Positions 37,201 through 44,847 of a stretch of DNA of 64,000 bases are shown piece by piece. The first letter of the stretch is position 1, and every line of letters begins with the position of its first letter. The stretch comes from UBA6168 sp964573725 (lineage in GTDB: Bacteria > Bacteroidota > Bacteroidia > Chitinophagales > Saprospiraceae), in NCBI GenBank assembly GCA_964573725.1, contig CAZNLJ010000003.1:62001-126000 (forward strand), read 5' to 3'. A model generated the notes under the pieces. That model made no database searches. It saw only the letters and a list, made by a program, of their open reading frames with translations, and was not told the origin of the DNA. Position numbers and translations under genes: made by a program.

Positions 37201-37487
37201 GGGAAGCATTGATGGAAGCGGGCAGGGCCCGGCTCCGACCGATTCTCATGACCACCCTATCCATGGCCATCGGCTTCCTGCCCATCGCCCTGGCCAAGGG
37301 TGCCGGTGCGGAATGGAAAAACGGATTGGCGTGGGCCTTGATCGGCGGTTTGACCAGCTCCATGATCCTGACCTTGTTCATCATTCCGGTCGTATACCTT
37401 TTCATGGACGGGCTTTTGGCTTACGGCGGCCGATTGCGGAAATGGCTGGGGTGGGACCCCGGAGCGGAAGACATTTCCCTCGATTAG
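34281..37487 (+). CDS. RND family efflux pump (AcrB/HAE1-like)
   Basis: The 1068-aa inner-membrane proton-driven pump shows the N-terminal ISIKRPSLILVIFIVLTVAGLFSY, the periplasmic porter repeats and 12 membrane segments. The TM4 proton-relay pair is kept in GILVDDSIVVLENIYR, and the TM10 lysine in GLVAKNAILLVDF. Length is normal. The frame opens at 34260 with TTG, but the ATG at 34281 (MSITEISIKRPS) fits the family. Substrates cannot be read from the sequence. The TetR-type control suggests drugs, bile-like or lipophilic compounds. Confidence 0.95.
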   Translation: MSITEISIKRPSLILVIFIVLTVAGLFSYKQLAYELIPKFDAPFVIISTIYPGASPEEVENSVTRNIEDAVSSMENLISLRSTSFESLSFVFIELADGTNVDLALQDAQRKINANLSSLPPEAEPPALTKFASDEFPVLSIGVTTQLPPGTFYDLINDQIKPALSSVEGVGEVRVIGGQEREIQVNVNRQELEARGMTILQLVQAIRQSNLDFPTGRIESESEQITVRLAGKYKTIDDLRDLVVKVSPITGEMVKLRQVAEVQDGLKEIGSVSRVNRREAIGLQILKTTDANAVAVAEGVVAQLDRLKAQYATISLDYDIANNQTDFTIRAVEAVTHDLLLAIVLVALVMLFFLHSIRNAVIVMLSIPMSLVASFIMMYAFGFTLNLMTLLAMSLVIGILVDDSIVVLENIYRHLEQGMPRRKAALIGRNEIAFTALSITLVDVVVFVPISLTTGIVGSIMRQFALVVAFSTLMSLFVSFTITPMLASRFSRLEKFSNKNAVGFILNGFEHMLTRINNWYARQVARILRPLPIPIGRNKAGEPRHFSLYLNAILVFALTLFLFFRSFDLISNGYIGTAFIQPGDRGEFITKLELPKDATLQETNLATQRAEALLDARQEIVKIFSTVGRSSGMLGSQNTAYMAEITVKLVPREERDDVHTDLFAQRIRNDLEKALPGVKVTTAPVSFFGGADEDPIQVFISGTDKPAVMGYAEKVLEEVKKVRGTLEARLSIEEGNPEIRVSVDREKMARMGLTLDQVGLTMQTAFNGNTDARFRTENKEYDINIRMDDFNRHSVADISSLTILNNMGQLIRLNQFADIVQSTGPNQLERLNRQSSVLIKSKVLGRPSGDIGTDIKDIVENRMPPPQGVSIMYEGDLRNQQEGFESLLLALAASILFVYLIMVALYDSWVYPFVVMFSIPVAIVGAFLAMALTLSVLDIFTMLGIIMMVGLVAKNAILLVDFANQAKLEGLQTREALMEAGRARLRPILMTTLSMAIGFLPIALAKGAGAEWKNGLAWALIGGLTSSMILTLFIIPVVYLFMDGLLAYGGRLRKWLGWDPGAEDISLD

Positions 37488-37524
37488 GGTCGCACCCGTC
37501 GACAGACGGGTATGCCCCCTCCAA

Positions 37525-37564
37525 GACAAAGACCTTTCCCGATCGGCGGTGAAAGGTCTTTGTC
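37525..37564. terminator. Hairpin between convergent operons
   Basis: Perfect 14-bp stem GACAAAGACCTTTC/GAAAGGTCTTTGTC with a 12-nt loop, lying between the RND gene (+) and the REC-CRP regulator gene (-). The flanks are only moderately T-rich (ATTTCTTAT). It probably ends transcription from both sides. Confidence 0.7.
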
Positions 37565-37632
37565 ATTTCTTATCAATCGTTGCCCGGAAGGACCACGCGA
37601 GCCGGTCACCCGGAAGGCTACCCCTGCGGAAA

Positions 37633-38682
37633 TCAGGTGGGCAAGGCCTCCAGTTTCTTTCGGTTCAGGATCCGGATACTGCCGTCCACGATTTCGATGT
37701 AGCCGTCCTCCTTGAATTCCGTCAACATCCGGATGACACTTTCCTTGGCCGTTCCGACGATATGGGCCAGGTCCTCCCGGAGTATCTGGATATCTTCCTT
37801 CCCGTCCTTACCTTGCCGGTCATGCAGCAACAGGACGGCCTCCGCCACCCGTTTGCGGACGGAATTGTAGGCGAGGCTCAACAATTGCACCTCCTTTTCG
37901 GCCACATTGTCCGCGAGCATCTTGATAAGCCGGGAGGACACATCCCGGTTGGCGTGCAACAATTTCATAAAGTCCTCCCGCGGGATCAGGTTGACCTCCA
38001 CCCCGTCCAGGGCCGCGGCGGAAAACGAATAGGCTTCGTCCTTGATCAATGCCGTGTAGCCCAGGAAATCCCCCTGGCTTCGGATATTGATGATGTACTC
38101 CTTGCCGATGTCATTCGTCTTGAAGACCTTCACCTGTCCCTTGTTGACGAAATAGAGGTAGCGGGGGACGTCCCCTTCCTCGAAGATCAGGTCCCGTTTA
38201 CGGAAGACTTTCTTGCGTTTGTCCACGGATAGTTTCTTCAGCTCCTCATAGCCCCTCGCCTCGTTGATGAAGGCACTGAGCCCATCTTCCGAGCGGTTGA
38301 AATGTTTGAGCCGATCCGACTTCCGCAGTCGGGTCTCGATGACATTCAGCAGTTCCTCCACCGTGAACGGCTTGGTCAGGTAGTCGTCGGCACCCAGGTC
38401 CATCCCCTTTCGGAAATCCTCCTTTTCGGACTTGGCCGTCAGGAAGACAAAGGGGATATCGGAGGTTTCCGGACGTTTCGACAGGATGTTGAGGACGGTG
38501 AAGCCGTCCAGCCGGGGCATCATGACATCACACAGGATGATGTCCGGCCTTTCCTCCAGGGCCTTGTCCACACCGTCGGCTCCATCGGCTGCCGCTACCA
38601 CTTGGTAACCTGAAATCTCAAGGATTTCCTGGATGTTCTCCCGGACATCCACCATGTCTTCCACAACGAGTATTTTTTTCAT
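37633..38682 (-). CDS. Receiver plus CRP/FNR fusion transcription regulator
   Basis: 349 aa. A CheY-type receiver (residues 1-122) has the phosphoacceptor Asp in IILCDVMMPRLDGF and the Thr/Lys switch in DDYLTKPF. A cyclic-nucleotide-binding-type beta roll (about 165-280, FEEGDVPRYLYFVNKGQVKVFK, GDFLGYTALI) and a CRP-type winged helix (about 285-349, LREDLAHIVGTAKESVIRMLTEFKEDGYI) follow. It joins phosphorelay input and FNR-like DNA binding in one chain. The roll lacks an N-terminal Cys cluster, so it is not an Fe-S FNR. Its start overlaps the kinase stop by 4 bp, so kinase and regulator are translationally coupled. FNR-like palindromes 5 kb away are candidate targets. Confidence 0.92.
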   Translation of the reverse strand: MKKILVVEDMVDVRENIQEILEISGYQVVAAADGADGVDKALEERPDIILCDVMMPRLDGFTVLNILSKRPETSDIPFVFLTAKSEKEDFRKGMDLGADDYLTKPFTVEELLNVIETRLRKSDRLKHFNRSEDGLSAFINEARGYEELKKLSVDKRKKVFRKRDLIFEEGDVPRYLYFVNKGQVKVFKTNDIGKEYIINIRSQGDFLGYTALIKDEAYSFSAAALDGVEVNLIPREDFMKLLHANRDVSSRLIKMLADNVAEKEVQLLSLAYNSVRKRVAEAVLLLHDRQGKDGKEDIQILREDLAHIVGTAKESVIRMLTEFKEDGYIEIVDGSIRILNRKKLEALPT

Positions 38683-39995
38683 AGCGCATTGTCTTTTGAT
38701 TCCTGATGATGGTTTTCGACCGGTATTTTCAGGGTGAAGGTAGTACCCTGGTCGAGCACACTGGTGAAGCTGATGTCTCCGTCCAGCAGGTCGAGGTATT
38801 TCCGTACGATGTTCAGGCCCAGTCCCGTCCCCTGGATGTTTTCGGCGTTATGGGCCCGGAAGAACCGGGTGAAGAGATAAGGTTGGTCTTCGGGCGGAAT
38901 ACCGATGCCCTGGTCCGCGATATCGATGACGATGTGCCCGTCATATTTGGAAAAACGGCAGGCGATCTCGGTATTTTCCGGGGAATACTTGATGGCGTTG
39001 GAGACGAGGTTGTACATGATATTCTTCAGGATCTTCTTATCCAGGGCGATTTCCTTTTCCGGGAGGTCGACATGGCATTGCAGCTGTTGTCCCGGTTTCA
39101 AGAGCCCTTTCAGTTCATCCGTGATTTCCTCGCAAAAAGCCGGCAGGGAAAAAACGACCCGGTCCACCAGCACCCGGTCCTCCTCCAGCTTGCTGAGCGA
39201 AAGGAAATCATTCAGGATACTGGTCAGGTTGTTCACCGAGGACTTGATGCGTCTGACGTGTTTGATCCGCTTGTCGTTCTCGTCCATCTGTCGGGTGTAG
39301 AGTTCGATGAGGTCTGCCGAGGAGAGGATGGCGCTCAAGGGCGTCCGGAATTCATGGGACGCCATAGTCACGAAGCGGGACTTCAGTTGGGACAGTTCCT
39401 GTTCCTTCTGCAGAAGCTTCCGCAGTTCCTTATCGCTCTTACGCAGGGCCTCCTCCGCAGCTTTCCGCTCCCGGTTCTCATAGGATAGTTGCTGATTCGC
39501 CTGCAACAATTTGTTCACCACATCCACCAACTCCTCCGTGCGCTTTTTCACTTTTTGCTCCAGGTTTTCATTGAGTTTCCTGATTTTGGCCTCCGCCTCC
39601 TTGACCTCGGTCAGGTCGTGCAGGATACCGGCGAACAAGCGCCTGTTTCCTACCTTGGCCTCACTGACCGCCAAGCGGACCGGTATGACCCGTCCGTCCC
39701 GACAGACAGCCTCCACTTCCCGCCCGACGCCGATGATCTTGGCGTGACCGGTCTCCATGTAGTTCCTGAGATATTGGTCATGGTGCATACGGTGCTGGTC
39801 GGGCATCAGCATCGAGATGTTTTTTCCCACCAAATCGGCTTCCGGATAACCGAACAGCCGCTGCGCCGCCCGATTGACGGAATAGATGACGCCTGCATCA
39901 TTAATCGTGATGATGGCATCCGTGGCGGCGTTGAAGACAGCTTCGAGGAATAACGAAGCGTCAACCTCCTGAACAGGGTCATTTTTCCTTTCCAA
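38679..39995 (-). CDS. PAS-domain sensor histidine kinase
   Basis: The 438-aa cytoplasmic kinase has no membrane segment. A PAS domain (about residues 10-125, FNAATDAIITINDAGVIYSVNRAAQRLFGY) is followed by a long coiled coil (about 135-200), then HisKA with the phosphoacceptor in FVTMASHEFRTPLS. The ATPase domain has the N box NLVSNAIKYS, a G1 box DQGIGIPP and a G2 box GTGLGLNIVRKY. The start is TTG at 39995; an in-frame TAA four codons upstream rules out a longer form. It is coupled to the REC-CRP regulator. A FixL-like soluble sensor is inferred from the PAS and the nearby CcoI/USP genes, but the PAS shows no certain haem-ligand pattern by eye. Confidence 0.9.
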   Translation of the reverse strand: MERKNDPVQEVDASLFLEAVFNAATDAIITINDAGVIYSVNRAAQRLFGYPEADLVGKNISMLMPDQHRMHHDQYLRNYMETGHAKIIGVGREVEAVCRDGRVIPVRLAVSEAKVGNRRLFAGILHDLTEVKEAEAKIRKLNENLEQKVKKRTEELVDVVNKLLQANQQLSYENRERKAAEEALRKSDKELRKLLQKEQELSQLKSRFVTMASHEFRTPLSAILSSADLIELYTRQMDENDKRIKHVRRIKSSVNNLTSILNDFLSLSKLEEDRVLVDRVVFSLPAFCEEITDELKGLLKPGQQLQCHVDLPEKEIALDKKILKNIMYNLVSNAIKYSPENTEIACRFSKYDGHIVIDIADQGIGIPPEDQPYLFTRFFRAHNAENIQGTGLGLNIVRKYLDLLDGDISFTSVLDQGTTFTLKIPVENHHQESKDNAL

Positions 39996-40275
39996 GATGC
40001 AGAGTTATGCGCTTATTGTAGATAGGTACCCAGTCCTGCCGGACAGGATGTGGAAGCGGAACCCGCGCTGCCTTCCTTCCCGGGAGACAGGCGCCGCCCT
40101 GGTTCCTACCGCCGGCAGTCCATGGTTCATCCGGTGGGTCTTGCCGTATGGATGATGTCCCGACCGCCTGGCCTCCCGGCATGGGCCGATCAGCGGGCTT
40201 CATCCGGACCACGACAAACCGGGGCCGGAATATTCGTTGCCGTTCCTTCCTTTCAAGTAGTCCATGGGATGGAAA

Positions 40276-40968
40276 TCAATGGCACATGGGCATCTCCATC
40301 AGCTTTTCCCGGAAGAAAAAATTATCCGGCAGCCGGAAGTTCAGGCCTCTCATCAAGAGGAGGAGTGCCAGGAAGGACAAGACGAGCGGGAACAATTTCC
40401 TGTATGCCGAACGCCACTGCCAGCGCATACCCAGGACGGTGACCGACAACATCATGGGTAAGGTTCCGGCACCGAATAATGCCATGTAACCAATTGATTG
40501 TCCGATATTTTCTGTACCGACGGCTCCGGCGAGGGCCACATAGACCAGGCCGCAAGGCAAGAGTCCGTTCAATCCGCCGGCCAGCAGCGGTGCCATCCCG
40601 GCGGATGCGCCCAACCGACCGCCCAATTGCCGCTGCATCTCCTTGTAAAATGCCGACAAGGGAAATCGATCGGAGACCAACAGCCGTTCCAAGGCCGGAA
40701 GGCGGAAAGCCATGACCAACAGGAACACAGCGGCCAGGATGGAGAAATATCGCTGGAGTCCGGCCAACCATATGCCTTTGCCCACCAGGCCGATGAACAA
40801 ACCGAGCACGGCGTAGGTCGCGACCCTGCCGAGGTTGTACAGCAGTGCCGTCCTCCAAACGGTGCCATCGGACCGTTTGCCCAATACCAGGCAAATCGGG
40901 CCGCACATACCTGCGCAATGGAGGCTGCCCAGGAGTCCCAGGGAAAAGGCTGTCCAAATATAAGACAT
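40276..40968 (-). CDS. TauE/SafE family membrane protein (cytochrome-oxidase-cluster type)
   Basis: The 230-aa polytopic membrane protein has about six segments and begins with the motif SLGLLGSLHCAGMCGPICLVLG, a Cys-containing hallmark of the SafE-like proteins in cbb3 oxidase maturation clusters of Bacteroidota. A second motif, GGLNGLLPCGLVYVALAGA, is also typical. It lies 66 bp downstream of the CcoI-type ATPase gene, so a role in copper or thiol handling for the oxidase is inferred. The ATG at 40968 is chosen over a GTG two codons earlier. Confidence 0.85.
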   Translation of the reverse strand: MSYIWTAFSLGLLGSLHCAGMCGPICLVLGKRSDGTVWRTALLYNLGRVATYAVLGLFIGLVGKGIWLAGLQRYFSILAAVFLLVMAFRLPALERLLVSDRFPLSAFYKEMQRQLGGRLGASAGMAPLLAGGLNGLLPCGLVYVALAGAVGTENIGQSIGYMALFGAGTLPMMLSVTVLGMRWQWRSAYRKLFPLVLSFLALLLLMRGLNFRLPDNFFFREKLMEMPMCH

Positions 40969-41034
40969 TACCACGACTATTGATACCGGCCGGATTGCCG
41001 GTGGGTGAACCGGAGGCTGCCTCCCCTCGGCCGA

Positions 41035-43548
41035 TCAAGGCTTCCGGTCCGGCAGCATCCGTTTGGCCAGCAGGGTACCCAGACCGACCCCGAGGGCGAC
41101 AATCGAAACGGAGCTGAGCGGCATCAGGATAGCCGCAATGACCGGGGATAACGCACCCCGGACGGCGAAACTCAGCCCGATGACATTGTAAACCGCCGCC
41201 AGGCCCCAGGTGGCATATACCACCGAAATCATCCGGCCGGCATATGCCAGCAAGGCCGGCAACTCGGCGAAGGCCTTTGCATCCAGGACGGCATCCGCCG
41301 CGGGGGTGAAATTATTGGTATCCTCCGCCACGACTATGCCCACATCGCTTTGCGAAAGTGCACCCGCATCGTTTAGGCCGTCGCCGACCATGAGCGTAAC
41401 CGCACCGGATGCCTGCAACCGCTCGATGAAACGCAGTTTGTCCAAGGGCCGCTGTTCGAAATACATCCGGGGTGCCGACTCCGTCCCGGCCTCGAAATGC
41501 TGACGCAGCAAGTCCCGGTCCGTATCCTGGTCTCCGGAAAGCAAATAAGTCTGGTAACCGGATGCCCGGCACCAGGCCAATACCTCCCCTGCCTGCGGAC
41601 GGTAGGTGGCGTGCAGGGCAAAGGACCCCATCAACACCCCGTCGATCGAAAGAAATGCATTTCCCTCCCGCAGGAAGCTACGATCGGCGTGCGAAGCCGC
41701 CGGCCGACCCGGCCTTTCCGTCTCCGGCTGGACGAAACCGAAAGTGCCCAGCCGGAAAACCTTTCCCGCCACCACCCCATGGACACCCCGGCCGGGATAT
41801 TCCGCAAAATCCGTGACGGGTGGCAAGGGTAACGGTCCCGCATGCACATGTTCCCGTACGGCGGCACTCATGGGGTGACTGGACTCCTCCGTCAGGGCCT
41901 CCAGGGCGGCCCGCTCCGACGTTCCCAGGGCAATCCCGGCATACCGGAGCTTGTGTTGCGAAGCGCGGGTTAGGGTGCCGGTCTTGTCAAAAACCACCGC
42001 ATCGAAATGACGCAGTCTTTCCAATACGGCCGTATGTTTGAGATACAAGCCCCTGCGGGCCAACAGGCGTACGGCGTTTCCGAGGGTAAAGGGGATGTTC
42101 AACGCGGCGGCACAGGGACAGGCCACGATCAGGACGGCCGTAAAGGCGTTGAATGCCATGGTGGGGTCCTTCCATAGCCAATAGCCGAGTGTGCCGAAAG
42201 CCACCACCAGGATGGCGATGGTGAAATACCGGCCTACCTGGTCCGCCAATTGGCTGGCCGGGGCCGCCGTTTCGGACTGTAAGGAGGATTCGTTCCAGAG
42301 CTGGGTCAGGTAACTCTCCGATACCTTTTTGGTGACCCGGACCTCCAAAGCGCCCCCGAGTTGCCTGCCGCCGGCATAAACGCGCTCGCCGGGCTGTTTG
42401 AGCAGCGGTTCCGCCTCACCCGTGACAAAGCTGTAATCGATGTGGCCGGCCCCACGCAACAGTTCCCCATCCGCCGGGATCAAGCCGCCGGACCGGATCA
42501 ACAGCCGGTCTCCGGGAACCAAACGGTCCAGGGGGACGCTGACTTTCCGTGCCGGGGCATCATCTGTCTCCCCGGGCAGCAACCGGGTCACGGCAACCGG
42601 GAAATAAGAGCGGTAATCCCGCTGGAAGGAAATTTGGTCGTAAGTGATACGCTGGAACCATTTTCCGATCAACAGGAAGAAAACCAGCCCGGTCAGACTG
42701 TCCAGGTAACCGGCCCCCCAGCCTGCCGCGATATCCACCACACTCCGGACGTAGAGGACCAGTATGCCCAAGGCCAGGGGGATGTCGATCCCGTAGGCAT
42801 GCCGTCGTACGGATTGCCAGGCGGCGTGCAGGTAATCCCTTCCGCTGTAGAAGGCGACCGGTGTCGACAACAGGATATTGAGCCAGGCGAATACCGCGGC
42901 ATACGATTCGGCGGACTTTTCCAGCCCCAGGTATTCCGGGAAACTGAACAACATGACATTGCCGAAACCAAAACCTGCCACCCCGATTTGGTACAGCAGC
43001 CGTTTGTCCACGCCGGAAGCATCGCTCCGGTCGAGGCTGGCCAGATTGATATCGGGGGCGTATCCGATGGAAACGAGTAATTCCACGACTTCCCGCAAAC
43101 TCATTTGCCGGTGGTCGAAAGTGAGGTACACCCGCTTTTTCAGGAAATTGACGGTGGCGCGCAGGATGCCGGCATTCAGCTTCGGCAGCTGCTCCAACAA
43201 CCAGATGCAGGAGGCGCAATGGATCTGCCGAAGGTGAAAGGATACCCTGGCCAACCTATCGTCCCGGTATTCCGTCAGTTTCTCCCCCACTTCCGGGTCA
43301 TCCAGCCAGGCAAATTCCCCCGGTTCGATGACTGCGCCCGAGCCCGGCCGGTCGGTGAGCCGGTAGTATTCGCACAAGTCATTCTTTTCCAGCAGGTCGT
43401 ATACCGTCCGACACCCTTCGCAGCAAAACCGCTTTTCCCCCAGGGACAGTGCGTCGTGGCGGGCATCCGGGACAAAGCCCAGCCCGCAGTGGTCGCACAC
43501 TGCTTCCGTACACACCTTTTGACCCGCCGATTTCAGCTTGGTGACCAT
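41035..43548 (-). CDS. ccoI: CcoI-type copper P1B ATPase
   Basis: 837 aa. An N-terminal cysteine-rich zinc-ribbon-like domain (CDHCGLGF, FCCEGC; residues 15-60) is followed by a heavy-metal-associated domain with IHCASC (near 100). Membrane segments hold the CPC motif in VACPCAAALNIP. The catalytic signatures are DKTGTLT (phosphorylation Asp), SSHPMS and VGDGLNDAGAL. This arrangement matches CcoI/FixI ATPases that supply copper to cbb3 cytochrome oxidase. The frame continues to 43725 from a TTG, but the ATG at 43548 starts the domain. The ccoS, ccoN/O/P and ccoG genes expected nearby are absent from the window. Confidence 0.92.
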   Translation of the reverse strand: MVTKLKSAGQKVCTEAVCDHCGLGFVPDARHDALSLGEKRFCCEGCRTVYDLLEKNDLCEYYRLTDRPGSGAVIEPGEFAWLDDPEVGEKLTEYRDDRLARVSFHLRQIHCASCIWLLEQLPKLNAGILRATVNFLKKRVYLTFDHRQMSLREVVELLVSIGYAPDINLASLDRSDASGVDKRLLYQIGVAGFGFGNVMLFSFPEYLGLEKSAESYAAVFAWLNILLSTPVAFYSGRDYLHAAWQSVRRHAYGIDIPLALGILVLYVRSVVDIAAGWGAGYLDSLTGLVFFLLIGKWFQRITYDQISFQRDYRSYFPVAVTRLLPGETDDAPARKVSVPLDRLVPGDRLLIRSGGLIPADGELLRGAGHIDYSFVTGEAEPLLKQPGERVYAGGRQLGGALEVRVTKKVSESYLTQLWNESSLQSETAAPASQLADQVGRYFTIAILVVAFGTLGYWLWKDPTMAFNAFTAVLIVACPCAAALNIPFTLGNAVRLLARRGLYLKHTAVLERLRHFDAVVFDKTGTLTRASQHKLRYAGIALGTSERAALEALTEESSHPMSAAVREHVHAGPLPLPPVTDFAEYPGRGVHGVVAGKVFRLGTFGFVQPETERPGRPAASHADRSFLREGNAFLSIDGVLMGSFALHATYRPQAGEVLAWCRASGYQTYLLSGDQDTDRDLLRQHFEAGTESAPRMYFEQRPLDKLRFIERLQASGAVTLMVGDGLNDAGALSQSDVGIVVAEDTNNFTPAADAVLDAKAFAELPALLAYAGRMISVVYATWGLAAVYNVIGLSFAVRGALSPVIAAILMPLSSVSIVALGVGLGTLLAKRMLPDRKP

Positions 43549-43648
43549 CTTTGATCTCGTTCTTCTTTTCCGGGGGAACCTGCAAGGGCAAATTACCCAC
43601 CAGGGAGGTGATAATTTGCGAAAATAGCCTGTGGAAGGACCGGCCGGA

Positions 43649-43662
43649 TTGACAAAAGTCAT
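43649..43662. promoter_or_regulatory. FNR/CRP-like palindrome, ccoI-proximal
   Basis: TTGACAAAAGTCAT fits the form TTGAC-N4-GTCAA with one end mismatch, the architecture of CRP/FNR-family sites. It lies 101 bp from the ccoI ATG. Confidence 0.5.
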
Positions 43663-43718
43663 CCTGTTTCCCTGAAAAACATCAACGGTCCCAAGATTTA
43701 TCGACGACGGTGTCCGGC

Positions 43719-43732
43719 TTGACAATTGTCAG
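43719..43732. promoter_or_regulatory. FNR/CRP-like palindrome, hsp20-proximal
   Basis: TTGACAATTGTCAG contains a perfect 12-bp palindrome, TGACAATTGTCA, and has the same half-sites as the element 70 bp to its left. The centre-to-centre distance of 70 bp, close to seven helical turns, places both on one DNA face. Confidence 0.55.
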
Positions 43733-43880
43733 CCCCGGTACAAGGTATCCGTCATCTGGCAGGTGCTTTCACAGCGGCAATTTTACGCTGTGGTCATGAC
43801 AACAGGCCGGGAATACCGACGGCGGACAAAATACCGTCCGCGCGGTCTTCCGGGTCGCTGACAAACAGAAACAAGCCGCC

Positions 43881-44324
43881 ATGCACCGTGCCAATACCCG
43901 CAATCATACGTTCGACTGGATGGGGGAAACATTCGCCCCCCTGATCGACCGGGACCATTTTCTGGGGCGGAGCCCCCTGGGAACTCCCCGCTGGAACCTG
44001 CCCCCTGCCAACCTTCGGCAGACCGGGCCGATTTTCGAGCTGGAACTGATGGTACCCGGTTTCGACAAGGCCGACCTGACCGTAACGGTCGAAGGCGATT
44101 TGCTGACCGTCCGGGGGGAATCCAAACAAGAAAAGGATTCCGGCGGTCGACTGCTGCGCGCCGAGTTCGAAACAAAGTCGTTCGAAAGCCGGTACCGCCT
44201 TGCGAACGGCCTGGGCCGCGGGCAGATCGCCGCAACCTGTTCGGACGGTCTCCTGCGTATTACTTTTTCCCGTGTCCTGCCGGAAGCGGAACAGGCCGTC
44301 CGCCGGTTGGCCATCTCCGATTGA
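43881..44324 (+). CDS. Small heat shock protein (Hsp20/alpha-crystallin)
   Basis: The 147-aa ATP-independent chaperone has an alpha-crystallin domain from about residue 50 to 140 (FELELMVPGFDKADLTVTVEGDLLTVRGE). It includes the conserved A-x-x-x-x-G-L-L-like stretch ATCSDGLLRITF near the C-terminus. The N-terminal arm is short, with aromatic residues that bind clients. It is the first gene of a plus-strand run hsp20-rhodanese-usp-usp, divergent from ccoI. Such groups of Hsp20 and USP genes are common in oxygen-limitation regulons, which fits the FNR-like sites upstream. Confidence 0.92.
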   Translation: MHRANTRNHTFDWMGETFAPLIDRDHFLGRSPLGTPRWNLPPANLRQTGPIFELELMVPGFDKADLTVTVEGDLLTVRGESKQEKDSGGRLLRAEFETKSFESRYRLANGLGRGQIAATCSDGLLRITFSRVLPEAEQAVRRLAISD

Positions 44325-44401
44325 AAGGCCTGGTACCGAAAGCCTCCGAGGTCCGGATGGATCCGGTGGGCTGGCAGACAGGGCCGACAACCTGATCGCT
44401 T

Positions 44402-44728
44402 ATGTACACGCAACGAATTTCGTCCGAAACCCTGCCGGTGGTCGCCATCCGTAAATTGCTGGAGGATGGCGCCGTCCTGCTGGATGTCCGCACGCACGGC
44501 GAGTTTGCGGGCTACCACATCGAAGGGGCCATCAATGTACCTTACGATGAAATCTGCCTGATGCAAACCTTCCTGGAGGACTTGGAAGTTCCGGTCGTCC
44601 TGTACAGCGCGCAGGGTCGACGCAGCTGCATCGCCCTGCAAAAGCTGCGGGATATCGGGCTGGATGCCTACAATGCGGGGACCTTGTCCGCCGTGGAGGA
44701 AGCCCTTCGGATCGGAAGAGACGGTTAG
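44402..44728 (+). CDS. Rhodanese-like domain protein, catalytic Cys replaced by Ser
   Basis: The 108-aa single-domain protein has the fold signatures GAVLLDVRTHGEFAGYHIEGAINVPYDE and RRSCIALQKLRDIGLDAYN. In active sulfurtransferases the loop before GRRS carries the persulfide Cys (for example YCRSGRRS); here it reads YSAQGRRS, with Ser69 in place of Cys. A Cys four residues later (RRSC) is outside the usual position. Sulfur transfer by the classical mechanism is therefore unlikely, and a binding or regulatory role is more probable. It lies 77 bp after hsp20. Confidence 0.88.
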   Translation: MYTQRISSETLPVVAIRKLLEDGAVLLDVRTHGEFAGYHIEGAINVPYDEICLMQTFLEDLEVPVVLYSAQGRRSCIALQKLRDIGLDAYNAGTLSAVEEALRIGRDG

Positions 44729-44847
44729 CCTTCGTTTTTGTTTTTTAAAACTCCACCGAAAACACCATTTGTTTTGTTTGTTATTTACAATTTAGAATTA
44801 TTTTATAACTTGTAGACGATTTGCAGTTTATACAACCACATCGTCTT

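Larger units (their letters stand above)
43549..43880. other. Divergent control region between ccoI and hsp20 operons
   Basis: 332 bp separating two divergent transcription units linked to low-oxygen physiology. It holds two FNR/CRP-like palindromes (separate entries), one 100 bp upstream of ccoI and one about 150 bp upstream of hsp20. No TAnnTTTG promoter octamer was found by eye on either strand, and no ORF is supported. Confidence 0.6.

Noticed and set aside
43549..43725. N-terminal extension of the CcoI ATPase
   Set aside because: Runs through the control region with the FNR-like sites and would place about 59 unrelated residues before the cysteine-rich domain.
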